Positions 33,791 through 46,984 of a stretch of DNA of 64,000 nucleotides are shown in pieces. Every line of letters starts with the position of its first letter. Position 1 is the first letter of the stretch. Both the position numbers and the translations under genes were made by a program. Under the pieces are notes generated by a model. It had not been told where the DNA came from, searched no databases, and saw only the letters and a list, made by a program, of their open reading frames with translations. The DNA lies in assembly GCF_000715075.1 (NCBI RefSeq), contig NC_134097.1, forward strand, positions 65,319,190 through 65,383,189, read 5' to 3'. This DNA comes from Nicotiana tabacum. Taxonomy: Eukaryota > Streptophyta > Magnoliopsida > Solanales > Solanaceae.

Positions 33791-34488
33791 TCCTAGGAGA
33801 TCCCGGATTGTTATTATTGGTGCTAAGCCATATTCCTTTCCGTCTTTACCTTGTTTCTGTATAGTTGTTGATGTCCTATTCATCCCGTGTTATTTTACTG
33901 CTGTACTTATTTATATTGTTCTGTTCTATGCTATTGATATTTATATTTTATTTAACCTCAGTAGGGCCCTGACCTTCCTTGTCACTACCCGACCGAGGTT
34001 AGGCTTGGCACTTAATGAGTACCGCTGTGGTGTACTCAGGCCCCTTCTGCGCATGTTTTTCATGTGCAGATCCAAGTACTACGACTCAGTCCTACCACAC
34101 GTGAGGCGAGACGACTGCTCTAGAGACTTCGAGGTACATCTCCTGCGTCCGCAGAACAAGGAGTCCCTTTCTATTCTAGCTTTTAAGCATTTTCCCCTTC
34201 TGTATTTCTTTCCCTTATTAGATATTCTGGAGTAAGAAATTGTAGATATCCGAAGGCTTGTGGTTCCGTGAGCTTCCGGGTTTTGGGATAGTGTACTTGG
34301 TTCTGAGAAATGTTATGTTGTGTATGTCGAGCGACACTTTTTAACATTGTTTTTATCACTCTTCATTCTGTTTTAATTTGTTTATATTCCGCATTTTGGT
34401 TATCTTCCGCAATTTAGGCTTACCTAGTTGTAGAGGACTAGGTGTCATCACAATGGTTCATGGAGAGCGAACCGGGGTCGTGACAAGT

Positions 34489-34502
34489 TGGTATTAGAGC
34501 TC
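34489..34502 (+). other. Primer-binding site of element B
   Basis: TGGTATTAGAGCTC lies three bases after the LTR. It matches the initiator tRNA-Met type TGGTATCAGAGC with one change. Confidence 0.85.
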
Positions 34503-34687
34503 TAGGCTCATAGGAGTCATGGATCACAAGTCGGTTTATAAGAGTCTCGCTGATCGGTACTTAGACATCTGTACTTATCTACGAGAGGCTATGTAACTGT
34601 TAGGAAAATTTCCACTTTATTTGATTTCCTTGTCGTGCGATATTTTGACATCACAATTCTAAACTTCAATCTTCTATTCTCTCACAG

Positions 34688-35960
34688 ATGGTGAAGGCAC
34701 GTGCTACTCGAGATGATCAGGCACCCGCGCCCCCTACTATACCCGTCAAAAGCCGGGGCCGGGGTGGAGGCTGAGGATACGCACGTGGTGCAGCCAGAGA
34801 ACCTGCACGAGCTACCGCCAAGGTACTACCAGCAGTTCCAACCGGAGTCCAGGCACCTAACACGTCTACTGCCACTACTACTCCAGCTCTTCAGGAGATT
34901 ATGGCACAGTTCATGAGCATGTACACCACTCTAGCTTAGGCAGGGTTTCTTTCCCTTGCTGCAGCTATATCTCAGGATGGGGGAGGAACACAAACTCCCA
35001 CCGCCCTCACTCCTGAGCAACAAGTGCATGTTGAGAAGGTCCTTGAGATTATTTCTATATCACCTGCTATGCTAGTTCAGCCGGAGGATATGGAAGCGGC
35101 TTACGATGAAGAGCAGCTGAGGCTTGAGAGGTTCAAAAGGTACAAGCCTCATGTATTCAGCAGTCTAGCATTGGAGGATGCTCTGGGATTTCTAGATGAG
35201 AGTTACCGCATTCTCCGTACCATAGGTATATCAGGATTGAGCGGGGTTTCCTTCACTACCTTCCAGCTTCAAGGAGCCACCGATGAGTGGTGGCGCACCT
35301 ATGAGTTAGACAGTCCGAATGAGGCTGCTTCACTAACTTGGACCCAGGTTTTAAATCTATTCCTGAGTGAGTATATTCCTTAGAGCCTTAGGGATGCATG
35401 GCGCGCAGAGTTTGAGCATTTGCACCAGGGTGCTATGACTGTCTCAGAGTATGCTATCGGTTACACTAGTTTGGTTAGGCATGCACTAGCCTTGGTTTCT
35501 ACTGTTTGCGAGAGGGTTCGCGTGTTTATTGAGGGCCTTATTCCCAGTTTCAGATCTAGCATGGCTCGTGAACTGGAGATGGATATTTCTTATCAGCTGG
35601 TGGTGAGCATTTCTAGTAGGATTGAGGGTATGCATACTATGGAGATAGAGGAGAGGGAGGCTAAGAGGTCTAGAGAGTCTAGCCATATATCCGGTGCCCG
35701 TGCCCCAACAGCCGGTTGTCATGGTAGGGGTTATATGAGTCACCCTATTCATTTAGCTCTTCTAGTAGCCAGTGGTATTCCAGCTCCTCCTAGACCTTAC
35801 GACCTTATTATGCACCACCGGTATGTAATGTGCCCCCTACGCAGGGTGTTTTCAGAGGTTAATCCAGCAGACCTGGCCCGAGCCAGTCACAACCACCACG
35901 TCCTCCCAGAGCTTGTTTTGAGTATGGTGACACACACCATATGGTGAGGGATTGCCCCAG
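34688..35960 (+). pseudogene. Tekay gag pseudogene (element B)
   Basis: It likely starts at ATG 34688. The first 28 codons run to a TGA (a CGA-to-TGA change would explain it) and further stops occur near 34938, 35381 and 35945. The capsid-like part is clear at 35024-35383 and 35420-35700 (for example GATDEWWRTYELD, then FEHLHQGAMTVSEY and SRIEGMHTMEIEEREAKR). A nucleocapsid knuckle at 35914-35955 is in another frame and reads C-x2-Y-x4-H-x4-C, so its second cysteine is lost. Gag would form the particle, but this copy cannot make an intact product. Confidence 0.88.
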
Positions 35961-36179
35961 AGTTAGGAGGGGTGCACCTCCACAGGCTTCTCAGCCACAT
36001 CTTGCCCTACAGAGTTCTTAGGCTATGGTTCCAGCTCTAGTTGCTACCCCACCTGCTCAGCTAGCCAGAGGTGGAGGTCGGGGAGGTAGAGGTCGCCCTA
36101 GAGGGGGAGTCCAGGCTCGATACTATGTCCTCTTGCCCGTACCGAGGTTGTTGTCTCTGATTTTGTCATCACAGGTATT

Positions 36180-39100
36180 ATACTAGTTTGTCACAGAGAT
36201 GCATCGGTTCTATTCGATCCAGGCTCCACTTATTCTTATGTGTCTTCTTATTTTGCTCCGCATTTGGGTGTATCTCGGGATTCTTTGAGTTCCCCTATTT
36301 ATGTTTCTACTCTTGTAGGGGATTCTCTTATTGTGGACCGCGTTTATTGGTCATGTTTGGTTGCTCTTAGTGGTTTTGAGACCAGAGTCGATCTACTGTT
36401 GCTCAGCATGGTAGATTTTAACATTATCTTGGGCATCGACTGGTTGTTGCCCCATTATGCTATTCTTGATTGTCACGCCAAAACCGTGACACTGGCTATG
36501 CCAAGTGTACAGTGTGTTGAGTGGAGGAGTACTTTAGATCACACTCCTAGTAGAGGTATTTCTTTTCTTAAAGATCAACGTATGGTTGGGAAGGGGTGTG
36601 ACGCATATTTACCTTATGTGAGAGATGTCAGTATTGATACCCTTTCAGTTGATTCAGTCCCAGTAGTATGGGATTTTTTCGATGTGTTTCCAGTTGATTT
36701 TCCAGGCATGTCGCCTGATACGGATGTTAATTTTGGCATTGATCAATTGCCGGGCACTCAGCCCATTTCTATTCCTCCGTATCCTATGGCTCCTCCTGAG
36801 TTGAAAGAGTTGAAGGATTAGTTACAGGAATTGCTTGACAAGGGTTTTATTCGCCCAGTGTATCACCTTGGGGTGCTTCTATCTTGTTTGTGAAGAAAAA
36901 GGATGTTTCTATGCGTATGTGTATTGAATATCGCCAGTTAAACAAGATTACAATGAAGAAAAGTTATCCTTTGCCTCGTATTGATGATCTATTTGACCAG
37001 CTTCAGGGCACACGGGTGTTTTCTAAGATTGATTTGCGCTTAGGTTACCATCAGTTGAAGATTCGGGAGCTAGATATCTCAAAGATTGCTTTCAAAACTT
37101 GGTATGGTCATTACGAGTTCCTTGTTATGTCATTTGGGCTGACCAATGCCCCAGCAACATTTATGCATTTCATGCATAGTGTGTTCCGGCCGTATCTTGA
37201 CTCATTCATCATTGTCTTTATTGATGATATTCTGGTGTATTCCCAGAGTCGGGAAGATCATGAGCAGCACCTGAGGACTGTGCTTCAGACTCTGAGGGAG
37301 AAGAAGTTATATGCTAAGTTCTCAAAATGTGAGTTTTGGTTGGATTCAGTGGCATTCTTAGGCCACGTGGTATCGAGTGAGGGTATTCAGGTGGATTCGA
37401 AGAAAATAGAGGCCATGCAGGGTTGGACCAGACCATCCTCAACTATCGAGATCCGCAGTTTCCTTGGCTTGGTGGGCTACTACCGTCGTTTTGTGGAGGG
37501 GTTTTCATCGATTGTAGCCCAGGTTGACCCAGAAGGTTGCTCCATTTTAGTGGACGGAGGAGTGTGAGGCGAGCTTTCAGAAGCTCAAGACAGCTTTGAC
37601 TACAATCCCAGTTTTGATATTGCCTACAAGTTCAGGGTCTTATACGGTCTATTGTTATGCCTTGAGGATTGGCCTCAGAGTGGTGTTTATGCAGGATGGT
37701 AGGGTGATTTCCTACGCGTCCAGATAGTTGAAGATACATAAGAAGAACTACCCTGTTCACGACCTTGAGTTAGCTACCAATGTTCATGCCCTGAAGATTT
37801 GGTTCCATTATTTATACGGGGTTCCCTATGATATTTATACTGACCATCGGAGCTTGTTGCATGTGTTTAAGCAAAAAGATCCAAATTTTCGCCAGAGAAG
37901 GTGATTAGAGTTGATGAAAGACTATGACATCACTATTTTGTATCACCCGGGCAAGGCCAATGCGGTGGCCGATGCTTTGAGTCACGGGGTGGAGAGTTTG
38001 GGGAGTTTGGCTTATTTACCAGCATCGGAGAGGCCTATGGCGATAGATATTCAAGCCTTAGCCAGACAGTTTGTGAGATTGGATCTTTCGGAGCCTAGTC
38101 GGATTCTAGCTTGCGTGGTTTCTCGGTCTTCCTTATTTGATCGTATCAGGGAGCGGCAGTATGATGACCCTTATTTGCTTGTCCTCAAGGACAAGGTTCA
38201 ATGTTGTGATGCTAGAGATGTGACTATTGGTGATAATGGGATATTGAGGATGCAAGATGGGATTTGTGTAACCAATGTTTATGGGCTTCGAGAGTTGATT
38301 CTAGAGGAGGCCCATAGCTTGCGGTATTCCATTCATCCGGGTGACGCGTAGATGTATCAGGATTTGAGGCAGCACTACTGGTGGAGGCGGATTAAGAAGG
38401 ATATAGTTGGATTTGTAGCTCGGTGCCTCAACTGCCAGTAGGTGAAGTATGAGCACCAGAGACCAGGTGGGTTGCTTCAGTAGATAGAGATTCCGAAGTG
38501 AAAGTGAGAGCGGATCACCATAGACTTTGTAGTTGGGCTCCCACGGACTTTGAGGAAGTTGATACTATTTGGGTGATTCTGGATCGGCTGAGCAAGTCTG
38601 CTCAATTCATTCCTGTATGTACTACTTATTCTTCGGAGCAGTTGGTGGAGATTTATATCCAGGAGATTGTTCGTCTGCATGGTATTCCAGTGTCCATCAT
38701 TTCAGATAGAGGTAGTCAGTTCACATCACGGTTCTAGAGGGCCGTTAAGCATGAGTTGGTTACTCGGGTGGAGTTAAGTACAACATTTCACCCTCATATG
38801 GACGGACAGTCGTAGCACACTATTTAGATTCTTGAGGATATGCTTTTGTGCGTGTGTTATTGAGTTTGGAGGGTCTTGGGATCAGTTCTTGCCATTGGCG
38901 GAGTTTTCTAACAACAACAACTATCAGTCCAGTATTCAGATGGAACCATATGAGGCTTTATATGGGAGACGGTATAGATCCCCAGTGGGTTGGTTTGAGC
39001 CGGGTAAGGCTAGATTATTAGGCACAAACTTGGTTTAGGATGCTTTGGAGAAGGTTAAGGTGATTCAGGATAGACTTCGTATAGCCTAGTCTAGATAAAT

Positions 39101-39540
39101 GATTTACGCGGATCAGAAGGTTTGTGATGTTTCCTATATGGTTGGAGAGTGGGTTCTACTTTGGGGTTTCGCTTATGAAGGGCATTATGACATTTGGGAA
39201 GAAAGGGAAGTTGAGTCCGAGGTTTATTGGCATTTTTGAGATATTGAGGCGTGTTGGGGAGGTAGCTTATGAGCTTGCCTTACCTCTCAGCTTGGTAGGA
39301 GTTCATCCAGTATTTCATGTTTCGATGCTCCGGAGGTATCACGGTAATCCGTCGCACGTGTTGGATTTTAGTTCATTCCAGTTGGACAAGGATCTATCCT
39401 ATGTTGAGGAGCCAATGGCATTATTGGACAGGCAGGTTAGAAAGCTGAGGTCGAAGAATATCGCATCTGTGAAGGTTCAGTGGCGAGGTCAGCCGGTCGA
39501 GGAGGCGACCTGGGAGATCTAACAGGATATGCGCGGTTGT
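36180..39540 (+). pseudogene. Tekay pol pseudogene (protease, RT, RNase H, integrase, chromodomain) of element B
   Basis: Protease: VLFDPGSTYSYVSS with its Asp at 36216 and ILGIDWLLPHYAILD near 36430. A one-base loss near 36850 shifts the frame before RT. RT at 36884-37567 keeps [26 protein letters not shown] and catalytic FIDD. RNase H and the linker follow with stops (TDHRSLLHVFKQKD, HPGKANAVADALS). The integrase zinc finger (CLNC) and core (SIISDRGSQFTS) carry several stops, and the core breaks up near 38820-39100. The C-terminal segment at 39124-39522 ends in a chromodomain signature, VQWRGQPVEEATWEI, then a stop. Chromodomains direct chromoviruses to heterochromatin. Non-functional as it stands. 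Confidence 0.92.
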
Positions 39541-39604
39541 TACCCTCAACTTTTCACTATTTCAGGTTTGTCTCTATGCTCGTTCACGGACGAATGAATG
39601 TTTA

Positions 39605-39616
39605 AGTGTAGGAGGA
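39605..39616 (+). other. Polypurine tract of element B
   Basis: AGTGTAGGAGGA lies directly before the 3' LTR. Confidence 0.75.
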
Positions 39617-42378
39617 TGTGACGACCCGGATGGTCGTTTCAAGAATTTATGCCCCGATCCCCTATTAACTACTTTCCCCAAGTTTATTTTTGCTATTTTG
39701 ATTTGCCGGAATGTTCGGTTTTAAGTTTCGGAGAGTTTTGGGACACTTAGTCCCCAAATGAGAGCTTTAGTTTGGAAATTTGACCATAGTCGGAACAGTT
39801 TGAATACGGCCTTGGAATGGAATTGCAATGGTTCTGTTAGCTTCATTGGGTGATTTCGGGTTTAGGAGAGTGATCGGATTGTTTTTTGGAGGTCCGTAAC
39901 TAATTTAGGCTTGAAATGCCAAAAGTTGAATTTTTTGAAGTTTTTGGTTCGATAGTGAGATTTTGATTCGAGGGTCGGAATGGAATTTTAGAAGTTGGAG
40001 TAGCTCTGTAGTGTTGAATGTAACGTTTGTGCAAAATTTCAAGTCATTTAGACGAGGTTTGATAAACATTTTGATCAAAAGCGTATATTTAGAGTTTTTG
40101 GGATTGTTAGGCTTGAATCCGATCAAAGATAGGTGTTTTGATGTTGTTTTGAGCATTTGAAGGTTGGAACAAGTTTGAATGAAGTTATGGGATATGTTGG
40201 TAGGTTTGTTTGAGGTACCGGGGGACTCGGGTGTGTTTCGGATGCTCAAACAGGCACTTTTGACCTTTGAGAGATTTCAGGTTTTGTGGGTATTTCTGCA
40301 GCAGTGGTTTGTTCATTGCGATCGCATGAGATCACGTGCGATCGCGTAGAGTAAGCTGAGACCAGGCACTTTGTTGTGCATTGCGATCGCAGAGAAAGGA
40401 GTGCGATCGCATATGGTGAGTTTGTTGGTCATTGCATTCGCGTGAGGACCATTGCGGTCGCGTAGAAGGATTTAGTACGGCAATGGGTGATGGAATTTGC
40501 TCTATGTGATCGCGTAGAGCTGGTCGCGATCACGTAGGGAGTTCTGCAATCACGATTAAGGATTATTTGGGAAGAATATAAAATTTCAAAATCGAGGGTT
40601 TAGCCATTTTTATCAAAACATAAGCTTGGGAGCTCGAATTTGAGCAAGATTTTGAGGGATTTTCGGAGATATCGATTGGGCTTAACTCCTTTTTGCTTGT
40701 AACCCCTTTATCTAAACATGAATTCATCATTTAATTTCAGATTGGAGGTGAAAATTGGGGAAAAGTTGGAAGAAAGTTCTTAGACATGGAATTAAACTTT
40801 TGATTGGAAATTTGACCTTAGATTTGGATAATTTTGGTATGCATGAACTTGTGAGAGCGTGAGGATTCTGAAAATATAAATTTTACCCGATTTCGAGATG
40901 CGGGCCTGAGGGGCATTTTGGTCATTTTACCTAATTTTGTGTATTAGCTTAGAATTTCTTTGTAGAATCAGTTACTTGAAGTGCTATTTACATTATGCAA
41001 TTGAATTGAATAGATTTGGGCCATTTGGAGTCGAGTACTCGTGGCAAGAGCGTGGTTTCACGTTGATTTTGAGCCGGTTCGAGGTAAGTGGCTTGTCTAA
41101 CCTTGTGTGAGGGACCATCCCCTTAGGATTGGTATATTTTGTAATTGAAATGCCTTGTACGTGAGGTGACGAGTGCGTACTTGTGTTAATTATTGGAAAT
41201 TCGGTTTTTCTTAAAGTAATTACTAGTATGTTTCCTTTCTTGTTTCTATTACTTGCACTATTAAGCCTGTTGTTAGCTTAGGAAAGCATGTCTAAGTGAC
41301 TTAATTACTTTATTTGCTCAACTTACCTTACCTGAATTCTGTGCAGCATGCTAGGCCAGAATCACTTGTTGCCTTAATAACAAATTTTACCATTTCAGTA
41401 TATTTTCCTGTTGGTGCTGTGTATTTATTTTGGGACTACGGATGTGGGATTCTAGTAGCTCCCCTTTGTCTGTTTATTTTGGGACTACGGATGTGGGATT
41501 CTGGTAGATCCCCCTGCACAGGTATATGGAACTACGGGAATGCACCAGGTAGATTCCCCTAGTACTGGGTATTTACATTTGGGACTACAGAATGAGATTC
41601 CGGTAGATCCTCGGGCACTATGAGTTAGATTACGGGACAGGATCCCGGGAGATCCATTGGATATGTACATATGGGACTACAGGACGGTATCCTGGGAGAT
41701 CCCCGATTGTTATTATTGGTGCTGAGCTGTATTCATTTCCGTGTTTACCTTGTTTCTGTATAGTTGTTGTTGTCCTATACATCCTGTGTTATTTTACTGT
41801 TGTACTTATTTATACTGTTATGTTCGTTGATCTTTATATATTATTTAACTTCAGTAGGGCCCTAATCTTCCTCGTCACTACCCGACCGAGGTTAGGCTTG
41901 GCACTTAATGAGTATCGCTGTGGTGTACTCATGCCCCTTCTGCGCATGTTATTCATGTGCAGATCCAGGTACTGTGACTCAATCCTACCACCCCTGAGGT
42001 GAGGCGACTACTCTAGAGACTTAGAGTTACATCTTCTGCGTCCGCAGACTGAGGAGTCCCTTTCTATTCTAGCTTTTAAACATTTTCCCCTTCTTTATTT
42101 CTTTCCCTTGTTAGATATTCTAGAGTTAGAAAGTATTGATATCCAAAAGTTTGTGGTTCCGTGAGTTTTCGGGTTTTGGGATAGTGTACTTGGTTCTGAG
42201 AAATGTTGTGTTGTGTATGCCGAGTAGCACTTTTTAACACTATTTTTATCACTCTTCATTCTGTTTTAATTTGTTTATATTCCACATTTTGGTTATCTTC
42301 CGCAATTTAGGCTTACCTAGTTGTTGAGGACTAGGTGCCGTCACGATGGTTCACGGAGGGCGAACCGGGGTCGTGACA
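39617..42378 (+). repeat. 3' LTR of element B (2762 bp)
   Basis: Starts TGTGACGACCCGG and ends GGGTCGTGACA. It parallels the 5' LTR throughout, including the palindrome cluster at 40318-40556 and TATAAAAT at 40577-40584. Confidence 0.95.
40577..40584 (+). promoter_or_regulatory. TATA box of element B 3' LTR
   Basis: TATAAAAT stands directly downstream of the CpG-rich palindrome cluster. Confidence 0.5.
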
Positions 42379-43198
42379 CAAACTCAAATGGCACTACATA
42401 TAATTTACTGGTAAAATAGAACTCTCTACAAAACAACATGGGGATCACACAACCTCAATAAACCCGCAAGAGATATCCCACCTGCTTTGCCTCAAACTGA
42501 CATCTCTCTATACCCTTCCACAATCACAACTACTACGCAATCACTTAATCATCCTGATCCTGAACTCATCAACATGACATGAGAATCAAATTCGTCCCAC
42601 CATTAAGCAACATGAAAGATCCTTCAGTACACTAATAACTCGAAACCATACGTCGCATCAAGACATAAATCAAACACTTAGTAGTCCATTCTACATCTCA
42701 AGCAAACTCTTCTCGTCACATTTGAACAATCTGAACACATCTTGTAGTTACATCATACTCATCACATAGTCATACAATCACAAACTCCACTAATAGGGGC
42801 ACCACCAGACATATAAGTCAAAAAGCACATGCTCACACAACTGAAATCCCCGTGCTCTAGCTATAGTCAAAAGATGGCCTCAAGTCCTCTAGATTGGCCC
42901 ATCATCAGCATACAGAAATCATATCTCGCACCTCATCCATAGAATCACAAGTCGTCGATGCACAACTGACACCGAGCACTCATATGCATATACAAATGCG
43001 TGGAAGGAATTCAAAGGGTTACACTTCAAGCTGAATCAATATCCACACGATAAGTAAAGAAAGATTGGAAGTTTATCCTAAATGCCATGTAGCCTCTCGA
43101 AGATAGGTATGGACGTAATCATACCGATCCGCAAGACTCTACTAGACACTTGCTCATGACTTATAGAACCTATGAACCTAGAGCTCTGATACCAACTT
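42379..43198 (-). mobile_element. Internal region of element C, part 2 (5' leader)
   Basis: Starts with the CAAAC duplication of B (42379-42383) and ends at the primer-binding site (plus 43181-43194, minus TGGTATCAGAGCTC). It parallels 58900-59707 of element D (shared 'gcgtggaaggaattc', 'ctgatac'). Non-coding. Confidence 0.65.
43181..43194 (-). other. Primer-binding site of element C
   Basis: The minus strand reads TGGTATCAGAGCTC, initiator tRNA-Met type, four bases from the LTR. Confidence 0.85.
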
Positions 43199-43997
43199 GT
43201 CACAACCCAAATTCCAACTAGTCGTGATGGCACCTAACCAACCCGCGTGATAATCTAATGAATAACTAACCAATTCCAATAAGAATTAATAAAACAATTA
43301 AGTAAAGAAATATCTGAATCTGATACATTCTCCAAGGACCGGTAGTATAAATCATGAGCTTCTAAGAATAAAATTTACAAGGACGGTATGAAATAAATAC
43401 ATCATCTGTTCGAAAAATAGATAAATAGAGTTTTATTAATCTAAGGCTACCATGAACAGGCAGCTACAACTGGAACACAGGTATATCTTCAAATCCAGCT
43501 CCCATCGAACACAATAATATCAGCAGCCAACATCTGCACGCAAGGTGCAGAAGTGTAGTATGAGTACAACCGACCCCATATACTCAATAAGTAACAAACC
43601 TAACCTTAGGTTGAAAGTAGTGACGAGATGGAACAAAGGTCGGGTCCAACACCAATAGCCAACAACAACTCATAGTAATGTAAAACAAGTAATAAAATAA
43701 GTAACTCAGAGATAAAAATGCTCATCTTTTTCATAATTTCCTGAAAGATAGTTCCGTTTTTCAAGTATATTGGTGAAAACCCAAATCCTTTACCGAAATT
43801 GTCGAAAATATGAATAAGTTTGAAAACTATAAATTTTTCTTGAAAATCCTTTCCACAATAAATAAGATGTTTCATTTTTTTTTCCAGATAGCAACAACAA
43901 CAACAACAACCCAGTAAAATCCCACTAGTGGGGTCTGGGGAGGGTAGTGTGTACGCAGACCTTACCACTACCCCGAAGGAGTAGAGAGGTTATTTCC

Positions 43998-46103
43998 TGT
44001 TACATCTCGCATTTTCGTACGTTAAAATTTTGTTTTCAGTTAACCTACGTAGACTCGGGGATGAGATCATCTTGACATTAACGTACTTGCGCTATTTATA
44101 ACAAGCGATAAATAAGTGTTATGAAGGATAAAGGGGTACATAGATTAAAGAAAACGAGTTTCGTTAAAAGTGAACAATTTAAAATAAAATATGGGTGGAG
44201 CGATAATACTCGATAATTATAAACTAGTACCATTCAAGGTACCATATGGCCATGGTAGTATAATATATAAAGTATATATGAAGTATTTTAAAAATAAGAA
44301 GAATTATAAGTAATTTGTGATAATTTTTAAATTATGCGGGTAATTAATTAATTGCTGGGTAACAGGACATTACCTAGTTAACTAATAAGTGGATAAAAAA
44401 ATTAATACCCCTCCCACGTGGCAAGAAGGCACAAAGGTTGAAATGACTAAGTAGTCATTTTGCCAGATGGCTATTGAATAAACTAACCAAGCCATAACAT
44501 AAGTCTAGTCTTAAAGCCTTGTAAGTCATATCCATAACATTTTAGTGGGAATGCCTTGTAAAGGCTTCAAAACCAAAAATATGCCTTTGGCATTTGAAGC
44601 CAAAGACGCTGTTAGTAGAAACATTCCATTTCAACAACAAAAGATTTACTTCAAGCAATTTTATCCAAAATAGTTCAGCCCCTTAGAAAATTTCAATAGA
44701 AATTTCAAAAGTTAGGAATAGAAGCCACTTGCGTTGGAAAAAGTTTTAAGTTTAAATCCATTCTTTAGATCAAAAACATTCAAATCAAAACAATTTATCC
44801 AAGAATTGAAGGAATTCAAATGTAATTTCGTCCATATTTCGCAGAAGCAGATTCGTTCAAATAATTTTAAGAACATGTATTTTAAGGTCCTCCCTTCTTT
44901 CTTTTGGCATGGTCCAAATTATACTGAAGAAATGAGCGAATACACAATTTTCATAAATTACTCTATTCATAGAAATATCAGGGGTGTCTATATTCTTGAT
45001 TTCCCATGAAAAATATTTTTATCTTCTGTTCATGGGTCTCAGAATAATACACAGTTAAAAAAATTTATCTGGAAGGAATATTGAGATTATTACATATTTT
45101 TCATGCATTTCACTCATTTATACATGCGCATTGACCCATGACCAAATGACATTATATACGCATATATATGTATATTATATTTATATAGGATATGGGAAAA
45201 AGGTTATGTCGTTATATATGCACCGCCACCTGATTAGATGACATGATGATGATGTTGCCCACAGTGGCTGAAATATGACTTAGACGGTGTTATATACGTG
45301 TATATATGTACGTATGTGTATATAGGATATGGGAAGAGGTTATGGCGTTATATACGCACCACCACCTGATCAGCTTGTATATGTTGATGATGTGCCCACA
45401 GTGGCCGAGACGATATGATGGGATGCCCTTAGTGGCTTGATGATATTATGACCCATACCTATGCATGGCACGTCATTTATATGCACGTGCATGACATTAT
45501 AAATGTTTTAGAATTTACAAAGTTATTCAGATTTAAAGATGTGTTTTTGTATTCCATGTTTCATATATGTCTTTTACGTACTAATTTTCATGCCTTACAT
45601 ACTCAGTACATTTTTGTACTGACGCCCTATTTCATGGGGCCTGTGTTTCATGTTCGCAGGTGCAGGTAGGCAAGCTGACGGTCCCCCTTCTTAGGATCCC
45701 TGATCAGCGAGAGTTGGCGTGCTCCATTTGATTCGAGCTACTTTTAATGTTGGTACGATACGTTTGTATGTGTATATATATATATGGGTATGACAAGGCT
45801 CAGTCCCATCTTTGTAAAGTTATGTTTCTGTTAGAGGTCTGTGGACAGTATGTCTAGTTGTGTTGTATATGGCCTTGTCGGCTTTCAGTTTTGGATGTAT
45901 AGTTGTCTATAGAAGCCTTGCCGGCTCGCCCACTGTATTCTGCATGTATACGTGCATATGCCTTGATGGCATGTTTCCTTCACGTATGTTATTTTCGTAA
46001 TGCAGCAGATGTTATTCAGGTTCATATCTTAGACGCATGCTTAAGGGTGTTTGACAGGTAGGACTCAAGCACCTGTCGCGACCCTTCGGTTTGGGTCGTG
46101 ACA
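43998..46103 (+). mobile_element. Solo LTR H (2106 bp) inside the LINE
   Basis: Starts TGTTACATCTCGC and ends GGTTTGGGTCGTGACA. Flanks are TTTCC (43993-43997) and TTTTC (46104-46108), a target duplication with one change. Removing it restores the RTE sequence gaggtta-tttcc-gaaagaccc. Same family as LTR F. No internal region remains. Confidence 0.88.
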
Positions 46104-46984
46104 TTTTCGAAAGACCCTCGGCTCTAAAAAAATAAAAAAGTCAAAAGGAGACAATATTAGTATCACCACAGAAATCATAGGAAAAATAGGAACAACATGA
46201 AATCCATAAGAAAGATGCTAAGCAAAAGAGATAGCTCGTAAATGGATCCGGCACTGAAAAGCAAATAGTACGACAGAACATTGCCACTAGCCATCTTAGA
46301 CAAAAACCCTACCAAACTAGTCTCACAAAGGAACAAAGTAAGGCAAGACTCAACTACCTTCTAACCTGCAACCCTAATACTCGACCTCCTCATCTTCCTA
46401 TCAAGTGTCATGTCCTCAAAAATCTAAAGACTCTCCATGTCCTGCCTGATCACCTCTCCCCAATACTTCTTAGGCCGCCCTCTACCTTTTCTCGTGCCAT
46501 CCACAACCAGTCGCTCACATCTCCTTACCGAAGCATCTAGGCTTCTACTTTGGACATGCCCGAACTATCTGAGCCTCGCTTCCCACATCTTGTCATCAAT
46601 GGAATCCACGTGCACCTTCTCTCGAATATCGTCATTCCTAATCTTATCCATCATAGTGTGGCCACACATCCATCTCTATATCCTTATTTCTGCTAATTTC
46701 ATCTTCTGGATATGTGATTTCTTAACAGGCCAACACTCAGCTCCATACATCATGGTCGGTCTAACCACAACTTTATAAAACTTACCTTTGAGTATTGGTG
46801 GCACTCTCTCGTGACACAGGGCTCCAAATTCTAACCTCCATTTCATCCATCCTACCCCAATACGGTGTGCGACATCCTCATTGATTTCCCCTCCCTCTGG
46901 ATAACCGACCCAAGGTACTTGAAGCTGCCTCTACTTGGGATGACCTGTGATTGAAGCCTCACGCCCATGCCACTTCCCTCGGCT

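Larger units (their letters stand above)
31717..34485 (+). repeat. 5' LTR of element B (2769 bp)
   Basis: Starts TGTGACGACCCGG and ends GGGTCGTGACA. Contains the terminal dyad ACGACC-N5-GGTCGT (31721-31737), a GCGATCGC cluster (32411-32658), a TATA box (32682) and tandem units 'gggactacRgatgtggRatt' (33534-33790). Confidence 0.95.
31717..42378 (+). mobile_element. Complete but mutated Tekay-type chromovirus B (10.7 kb)
   Basis: Two LTRs (31717-34485 and 39617-42378), a perfect CAAAC target duplication, an iMet-type primer site, gag, protease, RT, RNase H, integrase, a chromodomain remnant and a polypurine tract, all in order. Order and chromodomain place it in the Tekay/Del branch of Ty3-gypsy. 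All coding parts carry stops or frameshifts. The two LTRs differ by many scattered substitutions, so the insertion is not recent. It lies inside element C. Confidence 0.95.

Noticed and set aside
34489..34502. TGGTATCAGAGC-like strings as tRNA genes
   Set aside because: Only the 3' end complement is present, next to LTRs; these are primer-binding sites. No cloverleaf was found.
36188..36370. 60-codon Cys/Phe-rich frame
   Set aside because: It overlaps the protease of element B in another frame; the protease frame has the DPGST motif.
46437..46778. 113-codon plus-strand frame
   Set aside because: Antisense shadow of the RTE LINE 3' coding region.
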